Shown in pieces: positions 34,993 through 45,056 of a stretch of DNA of 64,000 nt. The stretch is from Paraburkholderia ferrariae NBRC 106233 (GTDB lineage: Bacteria > Pseudomonadota > Gammaproteobacteria > Burkholderiales > Burkholderiaceae): positions 248,001 through 312,000 of the forward strand of contig NZ_BAYB01000012.1 in NCBI RefSeq assembly GCF_000685035.1. Direction: 5' to 3'. A program made the translations under genes and the position numbers. Each line of letters opens with the position of its first letter. Position 1 is the first letter of the stretch. Under the pieces are notes generated by a model. It saw only the letters and a program-made list of their open reading frames with translations. It was not told the DNA's origin and searched no databases.

Positions 34993-37152
34993 ATGACCAT
35001 GTTCAATAAAGTCGTGAAAGAATTCAAATGGGGCCAGCACAACGTGCGCCTCGAGACGGGTGAAATCGCCCGTCAGGCAAGCGGCGCCGTGATCGTCGAT
35101 GTCGAAGACACCGTCGTGCTCGCCACCGTCGTCGGCGCAAAGACCGCCAAGCCGGGCCAGGACTTCTTCCCCCTGACCGTCGACTACATCGAAAAGACCT
35201 ATTCCGCCGGCAAGATCCCGGGCGGCTTCTTCCGCCGCGAAGGCCGTCCTTCGGAAGGCGAGACGCTGATCTCGCGCCTGATCGACCGCCCGCTGCGTCC
35301 GCTCTTCCCGGAAGGCTATTACAACGAAGTGCAGGTCGTGATCCACGTCCTGTCGATCAATCCGGAAGTGCCGGCCGACATCCCGGCGCTGATCGGCGCC
35401 TCGGCTGCGCTGGCGATCTCGGGTCTGCCGTTCAACGGCCCGGTGGGCGCCGCGCGCGTGGCCTACATCAACAACGAGTACGTGCTGAACCCCACGCGCT
35501 CGCAAATCAAGGAATCGCGCCTCGACCTCGTCGTGGCCGGTACCGAGCGCGCCGTGCTGATGGTGGAATCGGAAGCCGACCAGCTGCCCGAAGACGTGAT
35601 GCTCGGCGCCGTGGTGTTCGGCCACGAGCAGATGCAAACGGCCATCGACGCGATCCACGAACTCGTGCGTGACGGCGGCAAGGCCGAGTGGGAATGGCAG
35701 CCGGCAGCGAAGGACGAAGCGCTGATCGCGCGCGTGACCGACATCGCTCACGGCAACCTCCACGCCGCCTACCAGTTGCGCGACAAGCAGCAGCGTTCGA
35801 CGAAGCTGAAGGAAGTCTATGCGGCGACCTCGGCGAAGCTCGAAGAAGACGCGGCTGCGGCCGGCACCGTTGCGGCCGACAAGGCCACGGTCGGCAACAT
35901 CCTGTTCGACCTCGAAGCGAAGATCGTCCGCTCGCAGATCCTGAACGGCGAGCCGCGCATCGACGGCCGCGACACGCGCACCGTGCGCCCGATCGAGATC
36001 CGCACCGGCGTGCTGCCGCGCACCCACGGCTCGGCGCTCTTCACGCGCGGCGAGACGCAGGCGCTGGTGGTGGCGACGCTCGGCACCAAGGGCGACGAGC
36101 AGATCATCGACGCGCTCGAAGGCGAGTACCGCGACCGCTTCATGCTCCACTACAACATGCCCCCGTTCGCGACCGGCGAAACGGGCCGCGTGGGTTCGCC
36201 CAAGCGCCGCGAAATCGGCCACGGCCGTCTCGCCAAGCGCGCGCTCGTCGCGTGCCTGCCGGGTCCGGACGAATTCGGCTACTCGATCCGCGTGGTCTCG
36301 GAAATCACCGAGTCGAACGGTTCGTCGTCGATGGCTTCGGTGTGCGGCGGCTGCCTCGCGCTGATGGACGCCGGCGTGCCGATGAAGGCGCACGTCGCGG
36401 GCATCGCGATGGGCCTGATCCTCGAAGACAACAAGTTCGCGGTGCTGACCGACATCCTCGGCGACGAAGATCACCTCGGCGACATGGACTTCAAGGTGGC
36501 GGGCACGGAAGCCGGCGTGACCGCGCTGCAGATGGACATCAAGATCCAGGGCATCACGAAGGAAATCATGCAGGTCGCGCTCGCGCAGGCGAAGGAAGGC
36601 CGCATGCACATCCTCGGCAAGATGACGCAAGCCGTCTCGGGCGTGAACACCGAACTCTCGGCGTACGCACCGCGCATGATCACCGTCAAGATCAACCCGG
36701 AAAAGATCCGCGACGTGATCGGCAAGGGCGGTTCGGTGATCCGCGCGCTGACCGAAGAAACCGGCACCACGATCGACATTTCGGACGACGGCGTCGTGAC
36801 CATCGCGAGCACGTCGAGCGAAGGCATGGCCGAAGCGAAGAAGCGCATCGAGAACATCACGGCCGAAGTGGAAGTGGGCCAGGTGTACGAAGGCCCGGTC
36901 CTCAAGCTGCTGGACTTCGGCGCGATCGTGAACCTGCTGCCGGGCAAGGATGGTCTGCTGCACATCTCCGAGATCGCCAACGAGCGCATCAAGGACATCA
37001 ACGACTATCTGAAGGAAGGCCAGATCGTGAAGGTCAAGGTCATCCAGACGGACGAGAAGGGCCGCGTGCGCCTGTCGGCCAAGGCGCTGCTGAACGAAGC
37101 GGCTGCCGGCGGCAACGGCGGCAGTGCACCGCAAGGCGAGCCGCAGCAATAA
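34993..37152 (+). CDS. pnp: Polyribonucleotide nucleotidyltransferase
   Basis: A 719-residue PNPase, the 3'-to-5' phosphorolytic exonuclease of the RNA degradosome. Two RNase PH-like domains are visible (first about residues 10-215 with [21 protein letters not shown] starting near 55; second about 310-540 with [13 protein letters not shown] and [11 protein letters not shown]). They are followed by a KH domain ([18 protein letters not shown], near 573) and an S1 domain ([18 protein letters not shown]). ATG 34993 is used because of Shine-Dalgarno spacing; ATG 34999 is the alternative. Confidence 0.98.
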   Translation: MTMFNKVVKEFKWGQHNVRLETGEIARQASGAVIVDVEDTVVLATVVGAKTAKPGQDFFPLTVDYIEKTYSAGKIPGGFFRREGRPSEGETLISRLIDRPLRPLFPEGYYNEVQVVIHVLSINPEVPADIPALIGASAALAISGLPFNGPVGAARVAYINNEYVLNPTRSQIKESRLDLVVAGTERAVLMVESEADQLPEDVMLGAVVFGHEQMQTAIDAIHELVRDGGKAEWEWQPAAKDEALIARVTDIAHGNLHAAYQLRDKQQRSTKLKEVYAATSAKLEEDAAAAGTVAADKATVGNILFDLEAKIVRSQILNGEPRIDGRDTRTVRPIEIRTGVLPRTHGSALFTRGETQALVVATLGTKGDEQIIDALEGEYRDRFMLHYNMPPFATGETGRVGSPKRREIGHGRLAKRALVACLPGPDEFGYSIRVVSEITESNGSSSMASVCGGCLALMDAGVPMKAHVAGIAMGLILEDNKFAVLTDILGDEDHLGDMDFKVAGTEAGVTALQMDIKIQGITKEIMQVALAQAKEGRMHILGKMTQAVSGVNTELSAYAPRMITVKINPEKIRDVIGKGGSVIRALTEETGTTIDISDDGVVTIASTSSEGMAEAKKRIENITAEVEVGQVYEGPVLKLLDFGAIVNLLPGKDGLLHISEIANERIKDINDYLKEGQIVKVKVIQTDEKGRVRLSAKALLNEAAAGGNGGSAPQGEPQQ

Positions 37153-37165
37153 TGCGGTAGCCTGT

Positions 37166-37201
37166 AACGGCCGGCAGCGCTTTGGCGTGCCGGCCGTTTT
37201 T
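37166..37201 (+). terminator. Intrinsic terminator after pnp
   Basis: A perfect 11-bp stem (37166-37176 with 37188-37198) followed by a T5 run. Confidence 0.9.
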
Positions 37202-37315
37202 CATGATGGACGCCTGGATGGCATTGGTCGTGCGGTCGTGCGGCTTTGCGGCCGCGAGGTGCGGCAGTGCGCGGCGTCGCGCGGGCAATGCCATCCAGAC
37301 TCAGGGGGACGCGAA

Positions 37316-38332
37316 ATGAAGGCAGTCGAGATTACCGAATTTGGTGCGCCGGACGTGCTGAAGCTGACCGAGCGTCCCACGCCCGAGCCGAAGGCGGGCG
37401 AAGTTCTGATCAAGGTGGCGGCGTCGGGCGTGAACCGCCCCGACGTGTTCCAGCGCAAGGGCTCCTATGCGCCGCCGCCGGGCGTGTCCGACCTGCCGGG
37501 GCTGGAGGTGGCGGGCGAGATCGTGGGCGGGACGATCGACGAGAAGAGCAATCCGTTCGGCCTGAAGATCGGCGACCGCGTGTGCGCGCTGATTGCGGGC
37601 GGCGGCTATGCCGAGTACGCCGTGGCGCCGCTCGGCCAGTGCCTGCCGGTGCCTGCGGGGCTCACGGACATCGAAGCCGCGTCGCTGCCCGAAACCTTCT
37701 TCACGGTCTGGACCAATGTGTTCCAGCGCGGCCAGTTGGGCGCCGGCGAAGGCGGCGAGAACGAGACGCTGCTCGTGCAGGGCGGCTCGAGCGGCATCGG
37801 CGTGACGGCCATCCAGATGGCGCATGCGCTGGGCTTTCGCGTGTTCGTGACCGCCGGGTCCGACGAGAAGTGCCGCGCCTGCGAAAAGCTGGGCGCCGAG
37901 CGCGCCATCAACTATCGCAGCGAGGATTTCGTCGATGTCGTGAAGGCGCTCACGAACGACCGCGGCGTGGACGTGATTCTCGACATGGTGGGCGGCGGCT
38001 ATGTGCCGCGCGAACTTTCCGCGCTGGCGGACGGCGGGCGCATCGTCCTGATCGCGACGCTCGGCGGCGCGAAGGCCGAGGTCAACATGCACGAGATCCT
38101 GCGCCGGCGCCTCACGATCACGGGATCGACGTTGCGCGCACGGCCGGTGGAGTTCAAGGCGCGCATCGCGCGGGCGTTGAAGGAGCAGGTGTGGCCGCTC
38201 ATTGAAGAGGGTCGCATCAAGCCCGTCGTGTTCCGGGTGTTTCCGGCGGAGCAGGCGGCCGAAGCGCATGCCCTGATGGAGAGCAGCGAGCATGTCGGCA
38301 AGATCGTGCTCGACTGGGGGCAGAACGCCTGA
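37316..38332 (+). CDS. NAD(P)H-quinone oxidoreductase, PIG3-like
   Basis: A 338-residue medium-chain reductase without catalytic zinc. Family marks: MKAVEITEFGAPDVLKL, the SGVNRPDVFQRKGSYAPPPG loop typical of the TP53I3/PIG3 group, and the nucleotide-binding VQGGSSGIGVTAIQMAHALG near residue 152. The C-terminus SSEHVGKIVLDWG is typical. It reduces quinones with NADPH in characterised relatives. The ATG at 37316 follows AGGGGGAC. It stands alone between the pnp terminator and the tpiA promoter. Confidence 0.92.
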   Translation: MKAVEITEFGAPDVLKLTERPTPEPKAGEVLIKVAASGVNRPDVFQRKGSYAPPPGVSDLPGLEVAGEIVGGTIDEKSNPFGLKIGDRVCALIAGGGYAEYAVAPLGQCLPVPAGLTDIEAASLPETFFTVWTNVFQRGQLGAGEGGENETLLVQGGSSGIGVTAIQMAHALGFRVFVTAGSDEKCRACEKLGAERAINYRSEDFVDVVKALTNDRGVDVILDMVGGGYVPRELSALADGGRIVLIATLGGAKAEVNMHEILRRRLTITGSTLRARPVEFKARIARALKEQVWPLIEEGRIKPVVFRVFPAEQAAEAHALMESSEHVGKIVLDWGQNA

Positions 38333-38444
38333 TGAAGTCTCGCGGGGCCTGAAAAGGCCTGATTTTTATGCTCCGCAGTGCCCTTGCGGCGCACTTCGGC
38401 GCGTCTCCTGTTGACATCAAAGCGCAAATAGCGTGTGTCGCGGT

Positions 38445-38474
38445 TTGACCCACCTCGATTTCACGCAGTAAAAT
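38445..38474 (+). promoter_or_regulatory. Promoter of tpiA
   Basis: TTGACC (38445-38450), an 18-bp spacer, and TAAAAT (38469-38474). The start site is expected near 38481, 32 bp before tpiA. A consensus TTGACA at 38411-38416 has no good -10 partner. Confidence 0.7.
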
Positions 38475-38512
38475 TATGTGTTTTGCGTCCGTTTTTAACA
38501 GCAACCGAAACA

Positions 38513-39295
38513 ATGTCGAATCAACGAGCCAAGCTGGTAGTCGGTAACTGGAAGATGCACGGCCGCCTCGCGGTCAACGCGGTGCTGCTGGAGGGCGTGG
38601 TGCGCGGCGCGCAGGCGCTGCCGCAGGACGTGCGCGTGGCCGTCTGCGTGCCTCACCCGTATCTCGCGCAGGCCCAGGCGCTGCTCGGCGGCAGCCGCGT
38701 GGCCTGGGGTGCCCAGGACGTTTCGGTGCACGAGCAGGGTGCGTACACCGGCGAAGTGGCCGCAGGCATGGTGGCCGACTTCGATGCGACCTATGCGATC
38801 GTCGGCCACTCGGAGCGGCGTGCGTACCACGGCGAAAGTTCGGAGGTCGTCGCGGCCAAGGCGCAGCGCGCGCTCGAAGCCGGCGTCACGCCCATCGTTT
38901 GCGTCGGCGAGACACTCGAAGAGCGCGAGTCGGGCGCGACCGGGCAGGTGGTCGGCGCGCAGCTCGATGCGGTGCTGGCCGTGTTGAGCGCCGACGAGGC
39001 GGCGCGCATCGTGGTGGCGTACGAGCCGGTCTGGGCCATTGGCACGGGCCGCAGTGCGAGTTCGGAGCAGGCGCAGGAGGTGCACGCTTTCCTGCGCGCA
39101 CGGCTCGCCGCGAAGGGTGCGCAGGTGGCGAACGTGCCGCTGCTCTACGGCGGCAGCGTGAAGCCGGAGAACGCGGCGGACCTGTTCCGCCAGGCCGATA
39201 TCGATGGCGGGCTGATCGGCGGCGCATCGCTGAAGGCAGGGGATTTTCTCGCGATCTGTGCGGCCGCTGCGGCGGGCGCGGACATCGCGGGCTAA
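38513..39295 (+). CDS. tpiA: Triosephosphate isomerase
   Basis: A 260-residue glycolytic enzyme interconverting dihydroxyacetone phosphate and glyceraldehyde 3-phosphate. Seen: GNWKMHG with the substrate-binding Lys near the N-terminus, catalytic His in VGHSERR, catalytic Glu in [12 protein letters not shown], and phosphate-binding [11 protein letters not shown] and GGLIGGASL. The ATG at 38513 is the family start. It precedes secG, as in many Betaproteobacteria. Confidence 0.98.
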   Translation: MSNQRAKLVVGNWKMHGRLAVNAVLLEGVVRGAQALPQDVRVAVCVPHPYLAQAQALLGGSRVAWGAQDVSVHEQGAYTGEVAAGMVADFDATYAIVGHSERRAYHGESSEVVAAKAQRALEAGVTPIVCVGETLEERESGATGQVVGAQLDAVLAVLSADEAARIVVAYEPVWAIGTGRSASSEQAQEVHAFLRARLAAKGAQVANVPLLYGGSVKPENAADLFRQADIDGGLIGGASLKAGDFLAICAAAAAGADIAG

Positions 39296-39394
39296 ACGTA
39301 AGGATTGCCGTCCGCGCGAGGTAGCCGGGCGGGCAGGGCAGACATGCGCGGGCCGCCCAGCGGCCGGCGCTCAACATGGACTCAGGTGAGTGTG

Positions 39395-39796
39395 ATGCTG
39401 TATTTGAAAACGTTGGTGATCGTCGTTCAGCTTCTGTCGGCGCTAGGGGTGATCGGCCTCGTGCTGCTGCAGCACGGCAAGGGTGCGGACATGGGTGCCG
39501 CATTCGGCAGCGGCGCGTCGGGCAGCCTGTTCGGCGCAAGCGGTTCCGCGAACTTTCTTTCGCGTACGACGGCCGTTCTGGCAACGGTCTTTTTCCTGTC
39601 GACCCTTGCATTAACCTACCTGGGGTCGTATCATGCGAAGCCTTCGGCTGGCGTGCTGGGTGCCTCGGCTCCCGCACCGGTCGTCGCCTCGGTTCCGGCC
39701 GCCGCAGCACCGGCTTCGGCACCTGTTGCATCGAGCACGGCAGCGGCTTCGCCGGCCGTTGCAGCTTCGGTTCCGGGCAACGACGTACCGAAATAA
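39395..39796 (+). CDS. secG: Preprotein translocase subunit SecG
   Basis: A 133-residue membrane subunit of SecYEG. Two helices are visible (LVIVVQLLSALGVIGLVLL and TTAVLATVFFLSTLALTYLG), separated by the conserved HGKGADMGAAFGSGASGSLFG loop. The last 55 residues form an Ala/Pro/Val/Ser-rich tail common in Burkholderiales. It lies 99 bp after tpiA, and the tRNA-Leu gene follows. Confidence 0.95.
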   Translation: MLYLKTLVIVVQLLSALGVIGLVLLQHGKGADMGAAFGSGASGSLFGASGSANFLSRTTAVLATVFFLSTLALTYLGSYHAKPSAGVLGASAPAPVVASVPAAAAPASAPVASSTAAASPAVAASVPGNDVPK

Positions 39797-39822
39797 AAAC
39801 TTCAAAAACTTGCTTTTGTGCA

Positions 39823-39851
39823 TTGAACAAATCGCTAAGGCAAGTTAGAAT
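39823..39851 (+). promoter_or_regulatory. Promoter of the tRNA-Leu gene
   Basis: TTGAAC (39823-39828), a 17-bp spacer, and TAGAAT (39846-39851), a strong sigma-70 promoter about 60 bp before the tRNA. Confidence 0.8.
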
Positions 39852-39911
39852 TTAAGTCTTGAAGCGATTCGCGGGTTTCAACAAAATTGTCCCTCCCGGA
39901 TTGCATGCAGT

Positions 39912-39996
39912 GCCGACGTGGTGAAATTGGTAGACACGCTATCTTGAGGGGGTAGTGGCGAAAGCTGTGCGAGTTCGAGTCTCGCCGTCGGCACCA
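39912..39996 (+). tRNA. tRNA-Leu (anticodon GAG)
   Basis: An 85-nt class II tRNA with encoded CCA. The acceptor stem pairs GCCGACG with CGTCGGC. The anticodon stem is CTATC/GGTAG with one G-U pair; the anticodon GAG is at 39946-39948. The long variable arm and the T arm GAGTTCGAGTCTC-type stem are present. It reads CUC and CUU leucine codons. Confidence 0.98.
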
Positions 39997-40007
39997 ATGT
40001 ATTCGAC

Positions 40008-40047
40008 AAAATGCCAGCCGCTTGCTTCAGCTTCGGCTGGCATTTTT
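40008..40047 (+). terminator. Intrinsic terminator after tRNA-Leu
   Basis: A 13-bp stem (40008-40020 with 40034-40046) ending in a T5 run. It isolates the tRNA unit from the nuo operon. Confidence 0.88.
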
Positions 40048-40154
40048 GCTTCTGACGTCGTGTTCGTTTATTGTTCGCAGCGCGAAGTACGTGAAGTGAT
40101 CCCGCGGAGCGACATGTTCTTGCGGAACCTTGAACCAACCGATAGAGGATAGCC

Positions 40155-40514
40155 TTGAACCTCGCTGCCTATTTCCCCGTCCTGCTGTTCCTCCTCGTGG
40201 GTCTTGGTCTGGGTGTAGCGCTGGTCACTATCGGCAAGATCCTCGGTCCCAACCGGCCAGACAGCGAAAAAAATTCGCCGTACGAGTGCGGCTTCGAAGC
40301 GTTCGAAGACGCCCGAATGAAATTCGACGTACGCTACTACCTGGTCGCGATCCTTTTCATCATTTTCGATCTCGAAACGGCGTTCCTGTTCCCGTGGGGT
40401 GTGGCCCTGCGCGATATCGGCTGGCCGGGCTTCCTGTCGATGATGGTGTTCCTGCTCGAATTCCTGCTGGGCTTTGCCTACATCTGGAAGAAAGGTGGTC
40501 TCGACTGGGAATGA
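40155..40514 (+). CDS. nuoA: NADH-quinone oxidoreductase subunit A
   Basis: A 119-residue membrane subunit of complex I with three helices. [20 protein letters not shown] carries the conserved acidic loop and [20 protein letters not shown] the C-terminus. The start is TTG at 40155, with GAGGA six bases upstream; no ATG gives a full-length subunit. It opens the 14-gene nuo operon. I could not settle the operon's promoter in the 100 bp upstream. Confidence 0.96.
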   Translation: MNLAAYFPVLLFLLVGLGLGVALVTIGKILGPNRPDSEKNSPYECGFEAFEDARMKFDVRYYLVAILFIIFDLETAFLFPWGVALRDIGWPGFLSMMVFLLEFLLGFAYIWKKGGLDWE

Positions 40515-40588
40515 TGGGTTAATCGCCGGATAGCGTATCGGCGGCACTGCGGGGACACTGCAGGCCGTTCGTCTGGAGTGGAAAGCAC

Positions 40589-41068
40589 ATGAGTATCGAA
40601 GGGGTCTTGAAGGAAGGGTTTGTCACCACCACGGCTGACAAGCTGATCAACTGGACGCGTACCGGGTCGCTCTGGCCCATGACGTTCGGGCTTGCGTGCT
40701 GCGCAGTCGAGATGATGCACGCGGGCGCCGCCCGCTACGACCTCGACCGCTTCGGGGTGGTGTTCCGCCCCAGCCCGCGTCAGTCCGACGTGATGATCGT
40801 GGCCGGCACGCTGTGCAACAAGATGGCGCCGGCGCTGCGCAAGGTCTACGACCAGATGGCCGAGCCGCGCTGGGTGATCTCGATGGGCTCGTGCGCCAAC
40901 GGCGGCGGCTACTACCACTACTCGTACTCGGTCGTGCGCGGCTGCGACCGCATCGTGCCGGTCGACGTCTACGTGCCCGGTTGTCCGCCCACGGCGGAAG
41001 CTCTTGTCTACGGGGTGATCCAGCTGCAGGCGAAGATCCGCCGCACCAACACCATCGCCCGTCAATAA
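40589..41068 (+). CDS. nuoB: NADH-quinone oxidoreductase subunit B
   Basis: A 159-residue peripheral subunit that holds cluster N2, the final iron-sulfur centre before quinone. All four ligands are seen: the CC pair in [13 protein letters not shown], Cys in [11 protein letters not shown], and Cys in [12 protein letters not shown], together with [15 protein letters not shown]. It lies 74 bp after nuoA. Confidence 0.98.
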
Positions 41069-41090
41069 AGGCCGCGTGCCTCCCCACAAT

Positions 41091-41696
41091 ATGGCAAGCA
41101 AACTCGAGACCCTCAAAGCGAACCTCGAAGCGGCTCTTGGCGCGCGTATCGCCAGCCTCACCGAGGCGCTCGGCGAACTCACGCTGGTCGTGAAGGCGGG
41201 CGATTACCTCGATGTCGCGAAGGAGCTGCGCGACAACCCCACGCTGCGCTTCGAGCAGCTCATGGACCTCTGCGGCATGGACTACCAGACCTACGGCGAC
41301 GGCGCCTGGGAAGGTCCGCGCTTTGCCGCCGTGTCGCATCTGCTTTCGCTCACGCACAACTGGCGCCTGCGTCTGCGCGTGTTCGCGCTCGACGACGAAG
41401 TGCCTATCGTCCCCTCGCTGGTCGAGAACTGGAATTCGGCGAACTGGTACGAGCGCGAGGCGTTCGACCTGTACGGCATCGTTTTCGAAGGGCACCCCGA
41501 CCTGCGCCGCATCCTCACCGACTACGGTTTCATCGGCCACCCGTTCCGCAAGGACTTCCCGCTCTCGGGCTATGTCGAAATGCGCTACGACCCGGAACAG
41601 AAGCGCGTGGTCTATCAGCCGGTGACGATCGAGCCGCGCGAAATCACGCCGCGCGTGATCCGCGAGGATCGGTACGGCGGTCTGAAGAATCACTAA
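41091..41696 (+). CDS. nuoC: NADH-quinone oxidoreductase subunit C
   Basis: A 201-residue 30-kDa-type subunit. The conserved block [20 protein letters not shown] and [20 protein letters not shown] identify it. It is separate from NuoD, unlike the fused NuoCD of E. coli. The ATG 41091 matches the family start; a GTG at 41076 is possible. The connecting peripheral arm lies between NuoD and the NADH module. Confidence 0.96.
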   Translation: MASKLETLKANLEAALGARIASLTEALGELTLVVKAGDYLDVAKELRDNPTLRFEQLMDLCGMDYQTYGDGAWEGPRFAAVSHLLSLTHNWRLRLRVFALDDEVPIVPSLVENWNSANWYEREAFDLYGIVFEGHPDLRRILTDYGFIGHPFRKDFPLSGYVEMRYDPEQKRVVYQPVTIEPREITPRVIREDRYGGLKNH

Positions 41697-41705
41697 GAGG
41701 GTCGC

Positions 41706-42959
41706 ATGTCAGAGATCAAGAACTACACGCTCAACTTCGGCCCGCAGCACCCGGCAGCGCACGGCGTGCTGCGCCTCGTGCTCGAGCTCGACGGCGAAGT
41801 GATCCAGCGCGCCGATCCGCACATCGGCCTTCTGCATCGCGGCACCGAAAAGCTTGCCGAGAACAAGACCTTCATCCAGTCGGTGCCTTACATGGACCGG
41901 CTCGACTACGTCTCGATGATGGTCAACGAGCACGGCTACGTGCTCGCCATCGAAAAGCTGCTCGGCATCGAGCCGCCGGTGCGCGCGAAGTACATCCGCG
42001 TGCTGTTCGACGAAGTCACCCGCGTGCTGAACCACCTCATGTGGATCGGCTCGCACGCGCTCGACGTGGGCGCGATGGCGGTCTTTCTCTACGCGTTCCG
42101 CGAGCGCGAAGACCTGATGGACGTGTACGAAGCGGTGTCGGGCGCGCGCATGCACGCGGCCTACTACCGTCCGGGCGGCGTCTATCGCGACCTGCCGGAC
42201 GCCATGCCGCAGTACAAGGCTTCGAAGATCCACAACGAGAAGGCGCTCGCCCGCATGAACGAGGCGCGCCAGGGCTCGGTGCTGGATTTCATCGACGACT
42301 TCTTTACGCGCTTTCCCGGCTGCGTCGACGAGTACGAAACGCTGCTCACCGACAACCGCATCTGGAAGCAGCGGCTCGTCGGCATCGGCGTGGTGACCCC
42401 CGAGCGCGCCATGCAGCTCGGCCTGTCGGGCGCGATGCTGCGCGGTTCGGGCATCGAGTGGGATCTGCGCAAGAAGCAGCCCTACGAAGTCTACGACCAG
42501 ATGGACTTCGACATTCCGGTGGGCGTGAACGGCGACTGCTACGACCGCTATCTCGTGCGCGTCGAGGAAATGCGCCAGTCCACCCGCATTGCGAAACAGT
42601 GCATTGAGTGGTTGCGCAGGAATCCCGGCCCCGTGATGGTCGACAATCACAAGATTGCGCCGCCTTCGCGCGTGAACATGAAGTCGAACATGGAAGAGCT
42701 GATTCACCACTTCAAGCTCTTCACCGAAGGCTTCCACGTGCCCGAAGGCGAGGCGTACGCCGCCGTCGAGCATCCGAAGGGCGAATTCGGCATCTACCTG
42801 GTGTCGGACGGCGCCAACAAGCCGTATCGTCTGAAGATCCGTGCACCGGGCTACGCCCATCTCTCGGCGCTCGACGAGATGGCGCGCGGCCACATGATCG
42901 CCGACGCGGTGACGATCATCGGGACGCAGGACATCGTGTTCGGCGAAATCGATCGTTAA
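41706..42959 (+). CDS. nuoD: NADH-quinone oxidoreductase subunit D
   Basis: A 417-residue 49-kDa subunit, which with NuoB forms the quinone-binding pocket. Seen: [20 protein letters not shown] with the conserved quinone-site His, [14 protein letters not shown], and the C-terminal DIVFGEIDR. It starts 9 bp after nuoC. Confidence 0.98.
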   Translation: MSEIKNYTLNFGPQHPAAHGVLRLVLELDGEVIQRADPHIGLLHRGTEKLAENKTFIQSVPYMDRLDYVSMMVNEHGYVLAIEKLLGIEPPVRAKYIRVLFDEVTRVLNHLMWIGSHALDVGAMAVFLYAFREREDLMDVYEAVSGARMHAAYYRPGGVYRDLPDAMPQYKASKIHNEKALARMNEARQGSVLDFIDDFFTRFPGCVDEYETLLTDNRIWKQRLVGIGVVTPERAMQLGLSGAMLRGSGIEWDLRKKQPYEVYDQMDFDIPVGVNGDCYDRYLVRVEEMRQSTRIAKQCIEWLRRNPGPVMVDNHKIAPPSRVNMKSNMEELIHHFKLFTEGFHVPEGEAYAAVEHPKGEFGIYLVSDGANKPYRLKIRAPGYAHLSALDEMARGHMIADAVTIIGTQDIVFGEIDR

Positions 42960-43118
42960 GCAGCAAACTGGCAGCGCGTCCCGGACGGTAGGGGAGCGCG
43001 CTGCGCAAGATACCGGGAACGCCACGTCTGCCGCAGCGAAGAGTCGGGTTGGAGCGCGCGGCAGGTCGAAGAGTGGCGGGAAATGCAACGGTAGGAATTG
43101 AGTGAGTCGTGTCTGAAA

Positions 43119-43604
43119 ATGATCTCAGCTGAAGGCCTGAAAGAAATCGATCGCGCGTTGACGAAGTACCCCGCCGATCAGAAACAGTCCGCCGTGATGG
43201 CGGCTTTGGCCGTTGCTCAGGAAGAGCACGGCTGGCTGTCCCCCGAGCTCATGCAGTTCGTGGCCGACTACCTCGGCATGCCGCCTGTGGCGGTGGAGGA
43301 GGTCGCCACCTTCTACACGATGTTCGAGACGAGCCCGGTCGGCAAGTACAAGATCACGCTCTGCACGAACCTGCCGTGCCAGCTCGGCCCGGACGGCGGC
43401 GCGGAAGCCACCGCCGACTACCTGAAGCACAAGCTCGGTATCGAATTCGGCGAGACCACGGCCGACGGCCGCTTCACCTTGAAGGAAGGCGAATGCTTCG
43501 GTGCGTGCGGCGACGCTTCGGTGCTGCTCGTGAATAACCACCGCATGTGCCCGCGAATGACCCGCGAGAAGATCGACCAGCTGCTCGAGGAGCTTTCGAA
43601 ATGA
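43119..43604 (+). CDS. nuoE: NADH-quinone oxidoreductase subunit E
   Basis: A 161-residue subunit of the NADH module carrying the [2Fe-2S] cluster N1a; ligands are in CTNLPC and [10 protein letters not shown] thioredoxin-like fold is expected. ATG 43119 is preferred over TTG 43098 because it gives the usual length and [11 protein letters not shown] matches relatives; neither has a good Shine-Dalgarno. The stop overlaps nuoF (ATGA). Confidence 0.95.
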   Translation: MISAEGLKEIDRALTKYPADQKQSAVMAALAVAQEEHGWLSPELMQFVADYLGMPPVAVEEVATFYTMFETSPVGKYKITLCTNLPCQLGPDGGAEATADYLKHKLGIEFGETTADGRFTLKEGECFGACGDASVLLVNNHRMCPRMTREKIDQLLEELSK

Positions 43605-44929
43605 CTTCGTTGCACGACCGTCACATCAAACCGCTGATTCTCGCGGGCCTCAACGGCGAGAACTGGCACCTCGAAGATTACGTCGCGCGCGGCGGCTACA
43701 AGCAGCTGCGCCGCATTCTCGAAGAGAAGATTCCGCCCGAGCAGGTGATTGCCGACGTCAAGGCTTCGGGTCTGCGCGGCCGCGGCGGCGCGGGCTTCCC
43801 GACCGGCCTGAAGTGGAGCTTCATGCCGCGCCAGTTCCCGGGGCAGAAGTACCTCGTCTGCAACTCGGACGAAGGCGAGCCGGGCACGTTCAAGGATCGT
43901 GACATCCTGCGCTGGAACCCGCACGCGGTGATCGAAGGCATGGCCATCGGCGCGTATGCGATGGGCATTACCGTGGGCTACAACTACATCCACGGCGAGA
44001 TTTTCGAGGTGTACCGCCGCTTCGAGGCTGCGCTCGACGAAGCGCGCGCGGCCGGCTATCTCGGCGACAACATTCTGGGCACGGACTTCTCGTTCCAGTT
44101 GCACGCGCACCATGGTTACGGCGCGTACATCTGCGGCGAGGAAACCGCGCTGCTCGAATCACTCGAAGGCAAGAAGGGCCAGCCGCGCTTCAAGCCGCCG
44201 TTCCCGGCGAGCTTCGGCGTGTACGGCAAGCCCACCACGATCAACAACACCGAGAGCTTCGCGGCGGTGCCGTTCCTGTTGACGGTCGGCCCGCAGGCGT
44301 ACATGGAGCTCGGCAAGCCGAACAACGGCGGCACGAAGATTTTCTCGGTGTCGGGCGACGTCGAACTGCCGGGCAACTACGAAGTGCCGCTCGGCACCTC
44401 GTTCGCCACGCTGCTCGAACTCGCCGGCGGCATGCGCGACGGCAAGAAGCTCAAGGCCGTGATTCCGGGCGGCTCGTCGGCGCCGGTCATTCCGGGCGAC
44501 ATCATGATGCAGACGGACATGGACTACGATTCCATCGCCAAGCAGGGCTCGATGCTCGGCTCGGGGGCGGTCATCGTCATGGACGAAACGCGCTGCATGG
44601 TGCGCTCGCTGCTGCGCCTCTCGTACTTCTACTACGAAGAGTCGTGCGGCCAGTGCACGCCGTGCCGCGAAGGCACGGGCTGGCTGTATCGCGTCGTGAA
44701 CCGCATCGAGCACGGCCAGGGCCGCCAGGAAGACCTGGACCTGCTGAACTCGGTGGCGGGCAACATCATGGGCCGCACGATCTGCGCGCTTGGCGACGCG
44801 GCGGCCATGCCGGTGCGCGGCATGCTCAAGCACTACTGGGACGAATTCGAATATCACGTGCACAACAAGCGTTGCCTCGTCGGCGGACATGCCGGCTCGC
44901 ACGCGGCATCGGAGACGGTGGCCGCCTGA
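43601..44929 (+). CDS. nuoF: NADH-quinone oxidoreductase subunit F
   Basis: A 442-residue subunit that binds FMN and NADH and cluster N3. Seen: [20 protein letters not shown] (NADH/FMN glycine loop), [30 protein letters not shown], and the [4Fe-4S] motif [15 protein letters not shown], with the fourth Cys in [10 protein letters not shown]. The start overlaps nuoE, ensuring coupled synthesis. Confidence 0.98.
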   Translation: MTSLHDRHIKPLILAGLNGENWHLEDYVARGGYKQLRRILEEKIPPEQVIADVKASGLRGRGGAGFPTGLKWSFMPRQFPGQKYLVCNSDEGEPGTFKDRDILRWNPHAVIEGMAIGAYAMGITVGYNYIHGEIFEVYRRFEAALDEARAAGYLGDNILGTDFSFQLHAHHGYGAYICGEETALLESLEGKKGQPRFKPPFPASFGVYGKPTTINNTESFAAVPFLLTVGPQAYMELGKPNNGGTKIFSVSGDVELPGNYEVPLGTSFATLLELAGGMRDGKKLKAVIPGGSSAPVIPGDIMMQTDMDYDSIAKQGSMLGSGAVIVMDETRCMVRSLLRLSYFYYEESCGQCTPCREGTGWLYRVVNRIEHGQGRQEDLDLLNSVAGNIMGRTICALGDAAAMPVRGMLKHYWDEFEYHVHNKRCLVGGHAGSHAASETVAA

Positions 44930-45056
44930 GGGCGAGGGCCGGGAGTCGACGAGCGCCGGAGACAGGCAGCGCGCGGTGCATGAACCGCGCAGCACGACGC
45001 AACGGGGTATGCCGCCGGGAAATCGGGCGGTAACAGGTTAGGGACGATTAACCATC

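Noticed and set aside
34621..37149. Minus-strand open frame of 842 codons opposite pnp
   Set aside because: It has shadow-like composition (Arg/His/Val/Asp-rich), covers the pnp coding sequence and leader, and has no recognisable domain.
38411..38416. Consensus TTGACA as the tpiA -35
   Set aside because: The hexamer 17 bp downstream (TGTGTC) is a poor -10; the TTGACC/TAAAAT pair 30 bp downstream is better.
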